Assembly: GCA_025359185.1 (NCBI GenBank)
Contig: JANYHF010000061.1
Coordinates: 1 to 52,149, forward strand
Reading direction: 5' to 3'
Length of the DNA: 52,149 nucleotides
Origin: Hyphomicrobiaceae bacterium
Lineage (GTDB): Bacteria; Pseudomonadota; Alphaproteobacteria; Rhizobiales; Hyphomicrobiaceae
This document shows, one piece after another, positions 1 to 7,785 of this stretch (positions are counted from its first letter, which is position 1; each line of letters opens with the position of its first letter). The position numbers and the translations under genes were made by a program. The notes beneath the pieces were generated by a model, which was given only the letters and a program-made list of their open reading frames with translations, was not told the DNA's origin and searched no databases.

Positions 1-165
1 ATCGACGCCTATGTCATCCGATGGGCCCGCCGCAAATACAAGCGGATGGTCCATCGAACCAAAGGTGCCAGAGACTGGTTCGATCGGCTGCGCCGAGCAA
101 ACCCTAACCTCTTTGCCCATTGGCCGCTATGTCATGGCAACGGCCGAACATCGGGAGCCGTATGA
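1..165 (+). CDS. ltrA: Group II intron reverse transcriptase/maturase, C-terminal fragment
   Basis: Only the last 54 codons are visible, in frame 1 from the first base, stopping at TGA 163-165 inside domain V. The fragment carries the typical end of the group II maturase (domain X/GIIM) region: WARRKYKRM, then a basic helix, then NPNLFAHW. The protein ends 13 residues after that FAHW, so no HNH endonuclease domain follows. Such endonuclease-lacking enzymes are common among bacterial group II introns. The protein binds its own intron RNA, helps it splice and copies it into DNA during retrohoming. Catalytic reverse transcriptase motifs, if present, lie to the left of the window. Confidence 0.85.
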   Translation: MDAYVIRWARRKYKRMVHRTKGARDWFDRLRRANPNLFAHWPLCHGNGRTSGAV

Positions 166-188
166 ATCGAGAGGTTCACGTACGGTTC
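155..188 (+). ncRNA. Group II intron domain V (catalytic hairpin)
   Basis: The 34-nt element starts GAGCCGTATG and ends TACGGTTC. The lower stem pairs 155-162 with 181-188, allowing G-U pairs. It has a two-base CG bulge at 179-180 and a GAGA (GNRA-type) loop at 169-172. The AGC triad at 156-158 is the catalytic triad of group II introns. It overlaps the last codons of the maturase, an arrangement seen in compact bacterial introns. Confidence 0.88.
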
Positions 189-228
189 TGGGAGCGCCCG
201 GGGGTGAAATTCCCTCGGGCGACTCGAC

Positions 229-1010
229 AGGCCATGGCCCTCAACCCCAACGGCATCATCATCAACGGCTTCGATGCCGTCGAGCAGGCCCCCGCCATGA
301 AGGGCGCGATGGATGCGAAAATCCCGTTCGTGTCGTGGCACGCCGGCCCCGGCGTCGGCCCGCTTGCCGAGGCGGGCGTGTTCGCCAACGTCACCACCGA
401 CCCGATGCAGGTCTCGACCGCCGCCGCCATGTGGGCGTTCATCGACGGCGAAGGCAAGCCGGGCTGCATCTACTTCACGGACTCGACCTACGCCATCGCC
501 ATCGCCAAGGCGAAAAAGATGCAGGAAGTCATCGAGAAGCTGGGTGGCACCACGGTCGAATGGGTCGACACGCCCATCGCCGAGACCTCGCAGCGGATGC
601 CACAGCTGACCACCTCGCTGCTGCACAAGCGCGGCGCCAAGTGGACGCATTCCCTCGCCATCAACGACCTCTATTTCGACTTCATGGGCCCGTCGCTGGC
701 ATCGGCTGGCCTGAAGGGTTCGGATCGCCCGACCAACGTGTCGGCGGGCGACGGCTCCGAGAGCGCGTACCAGCGTATCCGCACCGGCGGCTTCCAGGCC
801 GCGACGGTGGCCGAGCCGTTGAACCTGCAAGGCTGGCAGCTGGTAGACGAACTCAACCGCGCGATGGCGGGGGAGAAGTGGTCCGGGTACGTTTCTCCTT
901 TACACGTCGTAACCAAGGCGAATGTCGAGTTCGACGGCGGCCCGAAGAACGGGTTCGACCCGGGGAACGGGTATCAGGACGCGTATAAGAAGATTTGGGG
1001 GAAGATGTAG
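229..1010 (+). CDS. Sugar-type ABC transporter substrate-binding protein, 3' exon of an intron-interrupted gene
   Basis: About 260 codons of a periplasmic binding protein of the RbsB-like Peripla_BP_4 type follow the intron. Recognisable segments are LNPNGIIINGFDA early, FANVTTDP, YFTDSTYAIAIAKA, LAINDLYFDFMGP and VAEPLNLQGWQLVDEL, ending at TAG 1008-1010. The protein would bind a sugar or similar ligand in the periplasm and deliver it to an ABC permease. The signal peptide and N-terminal part are missing because the 5' exon is outside the window. The long in-frame reading that begins at 120 runs through domains V and VI of the intron and is not a real N-terminus. Function depends on intron splicing. 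Confidence 0.8.
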
Positions 1011-1027
1011 GTAACTTACGCGCGCGC

Positions 1028-1190
1028 TCGTCATCCTCGGCCGAGCGCGCCTCTTCCGGCGCGTGACAGCCGGGGACCCAGCAAAAGAATCGGCGAAGCC
1101 ACAATGTAGTGTGTCCTTCGGACGCCTCCTGCGCTGGGTCCCCGAACCGCCCTCGGGGCTGAAACGCCCCTCGCGTTTCGAGGATGACGA
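1028..1190. repeat. Intergenic composite palindromic repeat
   Basis: The 260-bp gap between the binding protein and the MNT gene is largely filled by nested inverted repeats. An outer pair reads CGTCATCCTCG (from about 1028) and CGAGGATGACG (to about 1190). An inner pair is GGGGACCCAGC (from 1073) and GCTGGGTCCCC (to about 1142). It looks like an interspersed repeat of the kind scattered between alphaproteobacterial genes. No gene is supported here. Confidence 0.55.
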
Positions 1191-1270
1191 CGGGTGGGGA
1201 GGGCGGCGGGCACCGTCCTGGCTCCGTCCTGGCTCTTGACACACAGTCCCCGTCACCTCACGTTCTGCAC

Positions 1271-1576
1271 ATGGAACACGATCAGATCATCGACCGGATC
1301 AAGGCGAACGCGGATCTTCTGCGGGCCAAGGGCGTCGTCCATCTGGCGCTGTTCGGTTCGCAGGCGCGCGGCCAAGCACGCCCGGGTAGCGATCTCGACA
1401 TACTCGTCGATATTTCGCTCGACCTCCCCAAATTCTCGCTCATCGACCTTGCCGGAGTTAACGGGCTGATCGCTGACATCACGGGTATCCAAACAATGGT
1501 CGTCGAACGCCACATGCTGGCCCGGCGGCCGGAATTTGCGCGCCGCATCGCCGATGACATCGTCGAGGTGTTCTGA
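1271..1576 (+). CDS. MNT-type nucleotidyltransferase antitoxin of a HepT/MNT module
   Basis: A 101-residue minimal nucleotidyltransferase. Residues 29-45 hold the family motif GSQARGQARPGSDLDIL with the metal-binding aspartates D41 and D43. The usual role of such proteins is to transfer AMP (or another nucleotide) onto the partner HEPN toxin and so neutralise it. ATG at 1271 is chosen because it gives a family-like N-terminus; an open frame extends upstream to about 1184 through repeat sequence. Its TGA overlaps the ATG of the next gene by one base (1576), showing a two-gene operon. Confidence 0.85.
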   Translation: MEHDQIIDRIKANADLLRAKGVVHLALFGSQARGQARPGSDLDILVDISLDLPKFSLIDLAGVNGLIADITGIQTMVVERHMLARRPEFARRIADDIVEVF

Positions 1577-1920
1577 TGGCGAGCCCTAGTATCGCTGACC
1601 GGCTTGAACACGTTGCGCGTTCGATTGCCGCCATCGAAAACTATTGGGCGGGCAAGACTTTCGCGGACTACATGGCCAACGAGCCGCTGCGGGCCGCCAC
1701 CGAGCGGCATCTGCTCATTTTCGCGGAAGCGGCCAAGGGTATTTCGCTTGCTGACAGAGCCAGCGAGCCATCGGTGCCCTGGCCGGACGTGATAGGCCTC
1801 GGCAACATCCTCCGGCACGGCTATGACATTGTCGACGAGAAACGGATCTGGGCGATTGTTGAGGGCGAGCTGGGTGTGATGAAGCTGGTGGCAGCGATAC
1901 GCGAGAAGTATGGGTCGTAG
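1576..1920 (+). CDS. HepT-like HEPN (DUF86) toxin partner
   Basis: A 114-residue helical protein of the DUF86/HepT family, translationally coupled to the MNT gene. Residues 76-83 read GNILRHGY, matching the HEPN ribonuclease site R-x4-H-x-Y except that the leading arginine is glycine (G76). H81 and Y83 are kept, and an arginine sits at position 80. HepT toxins are RNases whose tyrosine is modified by the partner. From memory, a DUF86 subgroup with this GN..LRH pattern exists, so the change may be a subgroup trait rather than decay. RNase activity is therefore uncertain. Confidence 0.82.
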   Translation: MASPSIADRLEHVARSIAAIENYWAGKTFADYMANEPLRAATERHLLIFAEAAKGISLADRASEPSVPWPDVIGLGNILRHGYDIVDEKRIWAIVEGELGVMKLVAAIREKYGS

Positions 1921-2087
1921 TTTGAGTTCTCCAAGTCTGGCTTGCGATGAAGATGGTCGCGGCTGGTGCGATCTGCAATTGCTTGTCTAGGAAAACCGTC
2001 GCAACCAGACGCCGCATCGTCGCGGTGGGGCGGCCTGCTGCGCCACAGGGTTCCCACACTGCCAGGGCACATGATATGGGACCCCCC

Positions 2088-4169
2088 ATGACCCAAACCT
2101 CGACCGATTCCACCGTCGCCCCGACTCTCGCCAAAGACGACGCCCTCGTCCTCTTCATGCCATCCGGGCGGCGCGGCCGCTTCCCGCTTGGCACACCCGT
2201 CCTCGACGCGGCCCGCTCGCTCGGCGTCTATATCGAGAGCGTCTGCGGCGGGCGGGGGATTTGCGGGCGCTGCCAGGTGGTGGTGGCGGAGGGGAATTTC
2301 GCCAAGCACGGCATCACGTCGAGCGCGCACAACCTCGCGGCGTTTACCGACACCGAGGAGCGGTACAAGCGCGTGCGCTCGCTTCCTTCAGATCGCCGGC
2401 TCTCGTGCTCGGCGAAAATCCAGGGCGACCTCGTCATCGACATTCCGACCGATGTTGCGGTCAACGCGCAGGTCGTCCGCAAGCGCGCCGAGACCCGCGA
2501 CATCCCGCGCGATCTGACGACGCGGCTCTATTACATCGAGGTTGAGGAGCCAGACATGCATCAGCCGTTGGGCGATGCCGACCGGCTGGTGCGGGCGTTG
2601 AAACGCGACCACCATCTGGAGGGGCTGACGCTCGACTTCCCGCTGGTCCCGCGCATACAGAAGATTCTGCGCGCAGGCGAGTGGAAAGTCACCTGCGCCA
2701 TCCATGACGAGGGCATCGGGCATCCGGTGATCAATGCGGTCTGGCCGGGGTACACGGAGCGGTTGTTCGGCATCGCCTGCGATATCGGCTCGACCACTAT
2801 CGCCATGCATCTCACCGATATGATGAGTGGACGGACGGTCGCGTCGGCGGGCACGTCGAACCCGCAGATCCGCTTCGGCGAAGACCTGATGAGCCGGGTC
2901 TCTTACGTGATGATGAACCCCGGCGGCGAGGTGGCGCTCACCAAGACAGTGCGCGAGGCGGTGAACACCCTCGTTTCGCGCGTGTGCGGAGAAGCGGGCG
3001 TGAAGGCGGACGAGGTGATGGAGGCGGTGTTCGTCGGCAACCCGATCATGCATCATCTGTTTTTGGGGATTGATCCCACGGAGCTGGGCGGTGCGCCGTT
3101 CGCGCTGGCGATTTCGGGCGCGCTGACTTTGCCTGCGCGGCAGGTCGGCCTCGATATCAACCATGGCGGGCGGGTGTATACGCTGCCGTGCATCGCGGGG
3201 CATGTGGGCGCGGACGCGGCGGGTGCGACGCTGGCGGAAGGTCCGCATCGCTCGGACGAAATCACGCTGCTTGTGGATATTGGGACAAATGCGGAGATTG
3301 TGCTTGGGTCGAAGGCGCGGCTGGTGGCGGCCTCGTCGCCCACAGGCCCCGCCTTTGAGGGCGCGCAGATCACGGCCGGGCAGCGGGCAGCACCGGGGGC
3401 GATTGAACGGGTGCGGATTGATCATGAAACTTTAGAGCCAAAAATCCGCATCATCGGCATCGATGCCTGGTCGGGTGAGCCGGAGTTTCTGGAAAAGCAA
3501 CACATCACCGGAGTCACCGGGATCTGCGGGTCGGGCATCATCGAGGTGATCGCGGAGATGTATCTCGCGGGCATCATCAGCGAGGATGGCGTCATTCGCG
3601 GCGAACTGGCGGCGAAATCAGACCGGATCATCGCCGATGGGCGGACGTTCTCCTATGTGCTGTGGCGGGGCGAACAGACCCATGTCATCACGCAAAACGA
3701 CGTGCGCGCCATACAGCTGGCGAAGGCCGCGCTCTACGCGGGCATAAAACTTCTGATGGACAAGCTGGAGATCACGCATGTCGACCGCATCCGGCTGGCG
3801 GGCGCGTTCGGCAGCTATATCGATCCGAAGTTTTCGATGGTGCTCGGCCTCATCCCCGATTGTCTTCTTGCCAACGTCGCCGCCATTGGCAACGCGGCGG
3901 GCACGGGCGCGCGCATGGCCCTGCTCAACCGTGGCCACCGGAAGGAAATCGAGGAACTGGTCGGCCGCATCGAAAAAATCGAGACCGCGCTGGAGCCGAA
4001 ATTCCAGGAGCATTTCGTCTACGCCATGGCGTTCCCGAACAAGGTGGATGCGTTCCCGAACCTGCTCAAAGAGGTGAAGCTGCCCGAGCGCACGGCCAAC
4101 GCAGGCAGCGCAGCGGGTGAAGGCGAAGGCCGGCGCGGCCGGCGGGGCGGTCGCGGGCGGGAGGGGTGA
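2088..4169 (+). CDS. RACo-like corrinoid-activating protein ([2Fe-2S] plus ASKHA ATPase, DUF4445)
   Basis: A 693-residue protein. The N-terminus carries a plant-type [2Fe-2S] ferredoxin domain with C53, C59, C62 and C107 (CGGRGICGRC, later LSCSAK). A RACo middle/linker region follows, then an ASKHA-type ATPase domain with phosphate-loop motifs DIGSTTIAMH and LLVDIGTNAEIVLG. Family members reductively reactivate the Co(II) corrinoid of methyltransferases with ATP. No corrinoid protein or methyltransferase gene is visible nearby. The tail is rich in Gly and Arg, including RRGRRGGRGREG. ATG 2088 is preferred; ATG 2076 is possible, and the frame stays open upstream to 1947. Confidence 0.85.
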   Translation: MTQTSTDSTVAPTLAKDDALVLFMPSGRRGRFPLGTPVLDAARSLGVYIESVCGGRGICGRCQVVVAEGNFAKHGITSSAHNLAAFTDTEERYKRVRSLPSDRRLSCSAKIQGDLVIDIPTDVAVNAQVVRKRAETRDIPRDLTTRLYYIEVEEPDMHQPLGDADRLVRALKRDHHLEGLTLDFPLVPRIQKILRAGEWKVTCAIHDEGIGHPVINAVWPGYTERLFGIACDIGSTTIAMHLTDMMSGRTVASAGTSNPQIRFGEDLMSRVSYVMMNPGGEVALTKTVREAVNTLVSRVCGEAGVKADEVMEAVFVGNPIMHHLFLGIDPTELGGAPFALAISGALTLPARQVGLDINHGGRVYTLPCIAGHVGADAAGATLAEGPHRSDEITLLVDIGTNAEIVLGSKARLVAASSPTGPAFEGAQITAGQRAAPGAIERVRIDHETLEPKIRIIGIDAWSGEPEFLEKQHITGVTGICGSGIIEVIAEMYLAGIISEDGVIRGELAAKSDRIIADGRTFSYVLWRGEQTHVITQNDVRAIQLAKAALYAGIKLLMDKLEITHVDRIRLAGAFGSYIDPKFSMVLGLIPDCLLANVAAIGNAAGTGARMALLNRGHRKEIEELVGRIEKIETALEPKFQEHFVYAMAFPNKVDAFPNLLKEVKLPERTANAGSAAGEGEGRRGRRGGRGREG

Positions 4170-4189
4170 GGTTTGTCGCGTTGTACATA

Positions 4190-4230
4190 TTGTCAAACGT
4201 TATTCGTTGTGTTATACAAAATGAATAACA
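4190..4230 (+). promoter_or_regulatory. Promoter and likely operator of the antidote/doc operon
   Basis: In an AT-rich stretch that stands out from its surroundings, TTGTCA (4190-4195) and TTATAC (4212-4217) are spaced 16 bp apart like -35 and -10 boxes. The inverted repeat TGTTAT (4210-4215) and ATAACA (4225-4230) overlaps the -10 box. This is where an autoregulating antitoxin would bind. A Shine-Dalgarno-like GAGGTG lies at 4233-4238 before the ATG at 4246. Confidence 0.55.
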
Positions 4231-4245
4231 ATGAGGTGCGCCGCC

Positions 4246-4470
4246 ATGAAACTCGAAGTCAAGAAAATCGGCAATTCGACTGGGTTCATACTTCCCAAGG
4301 AACTGCTCGCCCGCCTCAAGATAGCCCAAGGCGACACCGTGTTTGTCTCGGAAGGACCTGAACGCTCATTCACGGTGTCTCCCTACGATCCGCGGCACGA
4401 ACGGGTCATGGAAACGGCCCGCGAAGTGATGAAGGAATACCAGGACACCTTTCGTGCGCTGGCGAAATGA
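4246..4470 (+). CDS. AbrB/MazE-type antidote of a Doc toxin module
   Basis: A 74-residue protein whose N-terminus, MKLEVKKIGNSTGFILPKEL, is a typical swapped-hairpin AbrB/SpoVT DNA-binding fold (the putative addiction module antidote family, TIGR02609-like). The helical C-terminal half would cap the toxin. ATG 4246 is chosen because it follows GAGGTG at a good distance and begins at the domain. The gene overlaps the downstream toxin by four bases (ATGA, 4467-4470). It probably represses its own promoter through the inverted repeat at 4210-4230. Confidence 0.85.
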   Translation: MKLEVKKIGNSTGFILPKELLARLKIAQGDTVFVSEGPERSFTVSPYDPRHERVMETAREVMKEYQDTFRALAK

Positions 4471-4865
4471 CGGACCGGCGCGAACCAGATTGGCTGAATG
4501 TCGATGACGTGCTGGCAATTCATCGTGAACAGCTTGCCCTTTTCGGTGGCAGCGACGGCCTGCGGGATCACGGACTGTTAGAGTCGGCGATGGATCGGCC
4601 GCGCAATCGCTGGCACTACGGCGAGGACGATCTTGCGGCACTCGCGGCCGCCTATGCCTTTGGCCTCAGCCGCAATCATCCCTTTGTCGATGGCAACAAG
4701 CGGGTCGCATTTGCCGCGATGATGGTCTTTCTGCGCATCAATGGGGTTGCCTTCAAACCGCCGTCCGCAGACGCGACCGCAGCAATGCTCGACTTGGCTT
4801 CAGGTGAAATGGATGACATTGGCTTGGCACGCTGGATCAAGGACAATTGGCCGAAAGGAACGTAA
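4467..4865 (+). CDS. doc: Doc/Fic-family death-on-curing toxin
   Basis: A 132-residue protein with the Fic core motif HPFVDGNKRVAF at residues 71-82 (H71, D75, G76, N77, K78, R79). This fits the Doc pattern, in which the toxin phosphorylates elongation factor EF-Tu and stops translation. The length matches Doc rather than larger Fic AMP-transferases. It overlaps the antidote gene by four bases, so the two are co-translated. All expected motif residues are present, so it looks intact. Confidence 0.9.
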   Translation: MTDRREPDWLNVDDVLAIHREQLALFGGSDGLRDHGLLESAMDRPRNRWHYGEDDLAALAAAYAFGLSRNHPFVDGNKRVAFAAMMVFLRINGVAFKPPSADATAAMLDLASGEMDDIGLARWIKDNWPKGT

Positions 4866-4868
4866 AAC

Positions 4869-4951
4869 CGTAGGGTGGTGTTGAGCGTCTTGGCGAAGCC
4901 GACGGTCTGTGAAAGCGGTGGGCTCCGCCAAGAGGCTCAGCCCAGCCTACG
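4869..4951. repeat. Palindromic repeat overlapping the 3' end of the MFS gene
   Basis: CGTAGG (4869-4874) pairs with CCTACG (4946-4951), and CTTGGCG (4889-4895) with CGCCAAG (4926-4932). It fills the gap between the convergent doc and MFS genes. It also contains the last codons (RRLG) and the stop of the MFS gene on the minus strand. It may double as a transcription end for both genes, but there is no T-run. Confidence 0.5.
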
Positions 4952-6175
4952 TGGCCCCACCTTCGGCAGCCAGAGCGCCAAGAGCCCTATCGCGGGCAGC
5001 CACGCGCAAATCCGATACACCGCATCCAGCCCAATCCTATCGGCCAGCGCACCCAGCCCCGCCGCACCCAGGCCCGACGCACCGAACGCCAGCCCGAAGA
5101 ACAGCCCGCCGATCAGGCCGACTCGGCCCGGCACCAGGCTTTGCGCGTACACAACGATCACCGAGAACGCCGAGGCCAGGATCAGGCCGATGGGCACCGA
5201 CAGCGCCAGGGTCCAGAAGAAGTTCGCATACGGCAACACCAGCGTAAACGGCAGCACACCGAGGATCGAGGCCAGGATCACATTGCGCGCGCCGATACGG
5301 TCGCCGATGGGGCCGCCGAGCATGGTGCCCGCCGCCGTCGCCGCCAGGAACAGGAACAGGCAGTATTGCGCGGTATCTACCGTAACGTGAAAATGCTCGA
5401 TCAGATAGAACGTGAAATAGGAGCTCAGGCTCGCCATGTAGATGAATTTTGAGAACATCAGCGCCACCAGAATGGCGATGGAAATCCAGACGCGCGTGGG
5501 CGTAAGCCCGGAGTCTGCCATCGGCGCGCGCTTGGCTCCATTCCGGGCGTGCGCCTCCAGCCAGGCCTTGTACCAGCGCCCGGCCCAGCCCAGCAGCAGT
5601 GCGCCGCCCAGCGCCACGACGGCAAAAAACGACGCGCTGCGCTGGCCATTGGGTACCACAATGAGGGCTGCCAGCAGCGGCCCGATGGAGGTGCCGATAT
5701 TGCCGCCGGTCTGGAACATCGACTGGGCCAGGCCATAGCGCCCGCCGGACGCTATCCGGGCGATGCGCGAGGCCTCGGGATGAAAGATCGAGGAACCGGT
5801 GCCGATCAGCGCGGCCGCCAGCAGGATCACCCAATAGGCAGGCGCAAAACCCAGCAGCAGCAGTCCGCTCATGGTGCAGGCCATGCCCACCATCATCGAA
5901 TAAGGCTGCGGCCGCCGGTCGGTCAGCGTGCCGACGATGGGTTGCAGGACAGAGCCTGTGCAGCTGAATAGCGCGCCGATCAGGCCGATCTGCGTGTAGC
6001 TGAGGCCGAAGGAGGGCTTGATGATCGGGTAGATCGCAACCAGAACTGATTGCATGAGGTCGTTCATGCCGTGGCCGAGGCTTAAGGCGAGCAGAATGGG
6101 CATGGCCACAACCGCCGCAGGCGGGGACGTCGCAACGGCTGGTGTTGTGATGGATTTAGCGTCGTCCGCAGCCAT
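4937..6175 (-). CDS. MFS transporter, fosmidomycin-resistance (Fsr)-like
   Basis: A major facilitator protein of about 412 residues with roughly 12 hydrophobic segments. Typical Fsr-family stretches are SLGHGMNDLMQS in helix 1, YTQIGLIGALFSCTGSVLQP and GTGSSIFHPEASR. E. coli Fsr exports fosmidomycin; the substrate here is unknown. The reading frame starts at a GTG (6202), but ATG 6175 (MAADDAK) is a better start. The final residues PRRLG and the stop lie in a palindromic repeat, so the original C-terminus may have been altered. The neighbouring minus-strand EamA transporter is 193 bp upstream, so co-transcription is uncertain. Confidence 0.85.
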   Translation of the reverse strand: MAADDAKSITTPAVATSPPAAVVAMPILLALSLGHGMNDLMQSVLVAIYPIIKPSFGLSYTQIGLIGALFSCTGSVLQPIVGTLTDRRPQPYSMMVGMACTMSGLLLLGFAPAYWVILLAAALIGTGSSIFHPEASRIARIASGGRYGLAQSMFQTGGNIGTSIGPLLAALIVVPNGQRSASFFAVVALGGALLLGWAGRWYKAWLEAHARNGAKRAPMADSGLTPTRVWISIAILVALMFSKFIYMASLSSYFTFYLIEHFHVTVDTAQYCLFLFLAATAAGTMLGGPIGDRIGARNVILASILGVLPFTLVLPYANFFWTLALSVPIGLILASAFSVIVVYAQSLVPGRVGLIGGLFFGLAFGASGLGAAGLGALADRIGLDAVYRICAWLPAIGLLALWLPKVGPRRLG

Positions 6176-6368
6176 GTCCGGCCTTTCATAGGTCACCAGC
6201 ACGGAATCGGAAGAGTTTCAGACTGGCCGGACACGCTCTTAGCAGATCCCGCAGCTGCCAGCGCGGCCCGGAATGCAATGCTGGTCTTCATTGGCAGACA
6301 GCGTCAGCACTCCAGGTGGCCACCGCCTGCAGCCGCGCGCGGCGACCGGCCAGTTCGCAGCGCCGGGA

Positions 6369-7283
6369 TCACGACAAGATCTTGGGCTCACGGCTGCGCA
6401 CCCACTCTCGCCAGCTGACATAGAGTCCACTGATGACCACGATCAGAGCACCGAGCACCGTCAAAGTATCAGGAAGCGTGCCGAAAAACACAAAACCGTA
6501 GATGACAGCCCAGACCAGCAGCAGATAGGTGAACGGCTGGATGACTACAGCGGGGGCCTGGGTGAGGGCGGTGATGTACAACATATGGCCAACCACGCCG
6601 GTCAACGAAATGCCTCCCATCAGCAACGCGCCATGCAGATCCATCGGCTGCCATTGCGTGATGCCGAACGGGGCGACCAGTGCCGCGCCGCCCGCTGCCA
6701 CATAAAGCGTGCTGGTGGCGACCGAATCGTCACGACCCACTTTGCGCGTGGCGACGATGTAGAGGGCAAAGCCGAAGCCGGAGGCGAGCACCAGCAGCGC
6801 CGCCCAGTGCATCACGCCGAGACCTGGCCGGATGATGATCAGCGCGCCCAGAAAACCCAGGGCAACCGCCACACGGCGGCGCCATCCGATCGCCTCGCCC
6901 AGCAGCAGTCCGGCCAGGATCGTCACCACCAGCGGCGTGGTCGCGTAGATGGCATGGAGATCGCCAAGCGACAGGAATTGCAAGGCCATGCAGAACAGGT
7001 AGATCTCGCCGATGAGCAGGGCCGCGCGGGCCAATTGCAGCCAGAGATGCTGGGTTTTCAGAGCCCGCTGCAACCCGCCCTGCATCGCGGCCCAACCCAA
7101 GGCGAACACCGCAAACACGGCAAAGCGCACCAGCAGGAACTGCGAGATCGGATATGCGCTGACCAGAAATTTGGTCATGGCGTCCTGGAGCGCAAACACC
7201 GAGATCGCTGAGACCGCATAAACCATCCCCGCTGTCACCGAACGTGGTGCATCGATGCCAATTGGGGGTGCCGTGATGGCCAT
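6369..7283 (-). CDS. EamA/DMT-superfamily transporter
   Basis: A permease of about 304 residues with ten hydrophobic segments in two similar halves, the EamA (drug/metabolite transporter) layout. Helix-associated pieces include FALQDAMTKFLVS near the start, IYATTPLVVTILAGLLLGE at the end of the first half, and ITALTQAPAVVIQPFTYL in the second. Members export or import small metabolites, amino acids or S-adenosylmethionine; the substrate cannot be told from sequence. ATG 7283 (MAITAPP) is preferred over the upstream open frame, whose extra 32 residues look non-coding. Confidence 0.82.
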   Translation of the reverse strand: MAITAPPIGIDAPRSVTAGMVYAVSAISVFALQDAMTKFLVSAYPISQFLLVRFAVFAVFALGWAAMQGGLQRALKTQHLWLQLARAALLIGEIYLFCMALQFLSLGDLHAIYATTPLVVTILAGLLLGEAIGWRRRVAVALGFLGALIIIRPGLGVMHWAALLVLASGFGFALYIVATRKVGRDDSVATSTLYVAAGGAALVAPFGITQWQPMDLHGALLMGGISLTGVVGHMLYITALTQAPAVVIQPFTYLLLVWAVIYGFVFFGTLPDTLTVLGALIVVISGLYVSWREWVRSREPKILS

Positions 7284-7439
7284 GGTGTTGCCGGGGTGGA
7301 TGAAGCTGACGGAAGCGGTGCCATGGTGGGTCCGCTGAGGCCAGCCTTTGGGCACATGCCGGGGGTCGCATTCGAGCATGGCGGCGCAATGCGTGGCGGG
7401 CTATGCAAGGCGGCAGCACAAAACCCGAGAGGTCCGCCC

Positions 7440-7748
7440 ATGCCCCAGAAGATCATCGTCTATTGGCGCGATATGCCCGCCCAGGTCATCATCAAGGAAG
7501 GCCGCAAAACCGCCAAGCGACAGCTACCCGAGCGCTTCGAACAAGCCATCGACATGGCTGCCATGCGGGCCGGCAAGCGCGACACCGACGCCTATCTGGC
7601 GGAGTGGCACAAGGGCGATCCCGTCATGGTCGACGGCGAAGATTTCGAAGCGCTGGCCGATGCCGCCGCCAAGCACCTGGACGCCGAGTTCCCGCAAGAG
7701 CGGCTGGTGGCCATCGCCAACAATGGTGGCGTATTGCCGAAGGTTTAG
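7440..7748 (+). CDS. Small virulence-factor-family protein
   Basis: A 102-residue protein beginning MPQKIIVYWRDMPAQVI, matching the short conserved virulence factor family (PF13769 type) common in Alphaproteobacteria. The biochemical role is unknown despite the family name. ATG 7440 is preceded by GAGAGGT at 7427-7433, a plausible ribosome site. It is divergent from the EamA gene and convergent with holC. Nothing in the sequence shows a secretion signal or membrane segment. Confidence 0.75.
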   Translation: MPQKIIVYWRDMPAQVIIKEGRKTAKRQLPERFEQAIDMAAMRAGKRDTDAYLAEWHKGDPVMVDGEDFEALADAAAKHLDAEFPQERLVAIANNGGVLPKV

Positions 7749-7785
7749 CCCCGGCTTCGTCATGGCCAGGCTTGAGCGGTGACCG

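Larger units (their letters stand above)
1..228 (+). mobile_element. Group II intron, 3' end (5' part outside window)
   Basis: Three parts in order identify this: the end of a maturase reading frame (1-165), a 34-nt domain V (155-188) and a domain VI-like hairpin (about 192-222), ending near 228 in CGACTCGAC. An A at 222, six bases before the proposed end, is a candidate branch point. The reading frame of the interrupted gene resumes directly after 228. The intron is on the same strand as that gene, so splicing could restore it. The 3' boundary is placed by eye from the usual ending of such introns and could be off by a base or two. The upstream part of the intron and the 5' exon lie outside the window. 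Confidence 0.85.

Noticed and set aside
120-230. In-frame N-terminal extension of the substrate-binding protein starting at 120
   Set aside because: It is translation of intron domains V and VI. The frame match with the exon is coincidental, and the true N-terminus lies in a 5' exon outside the window.
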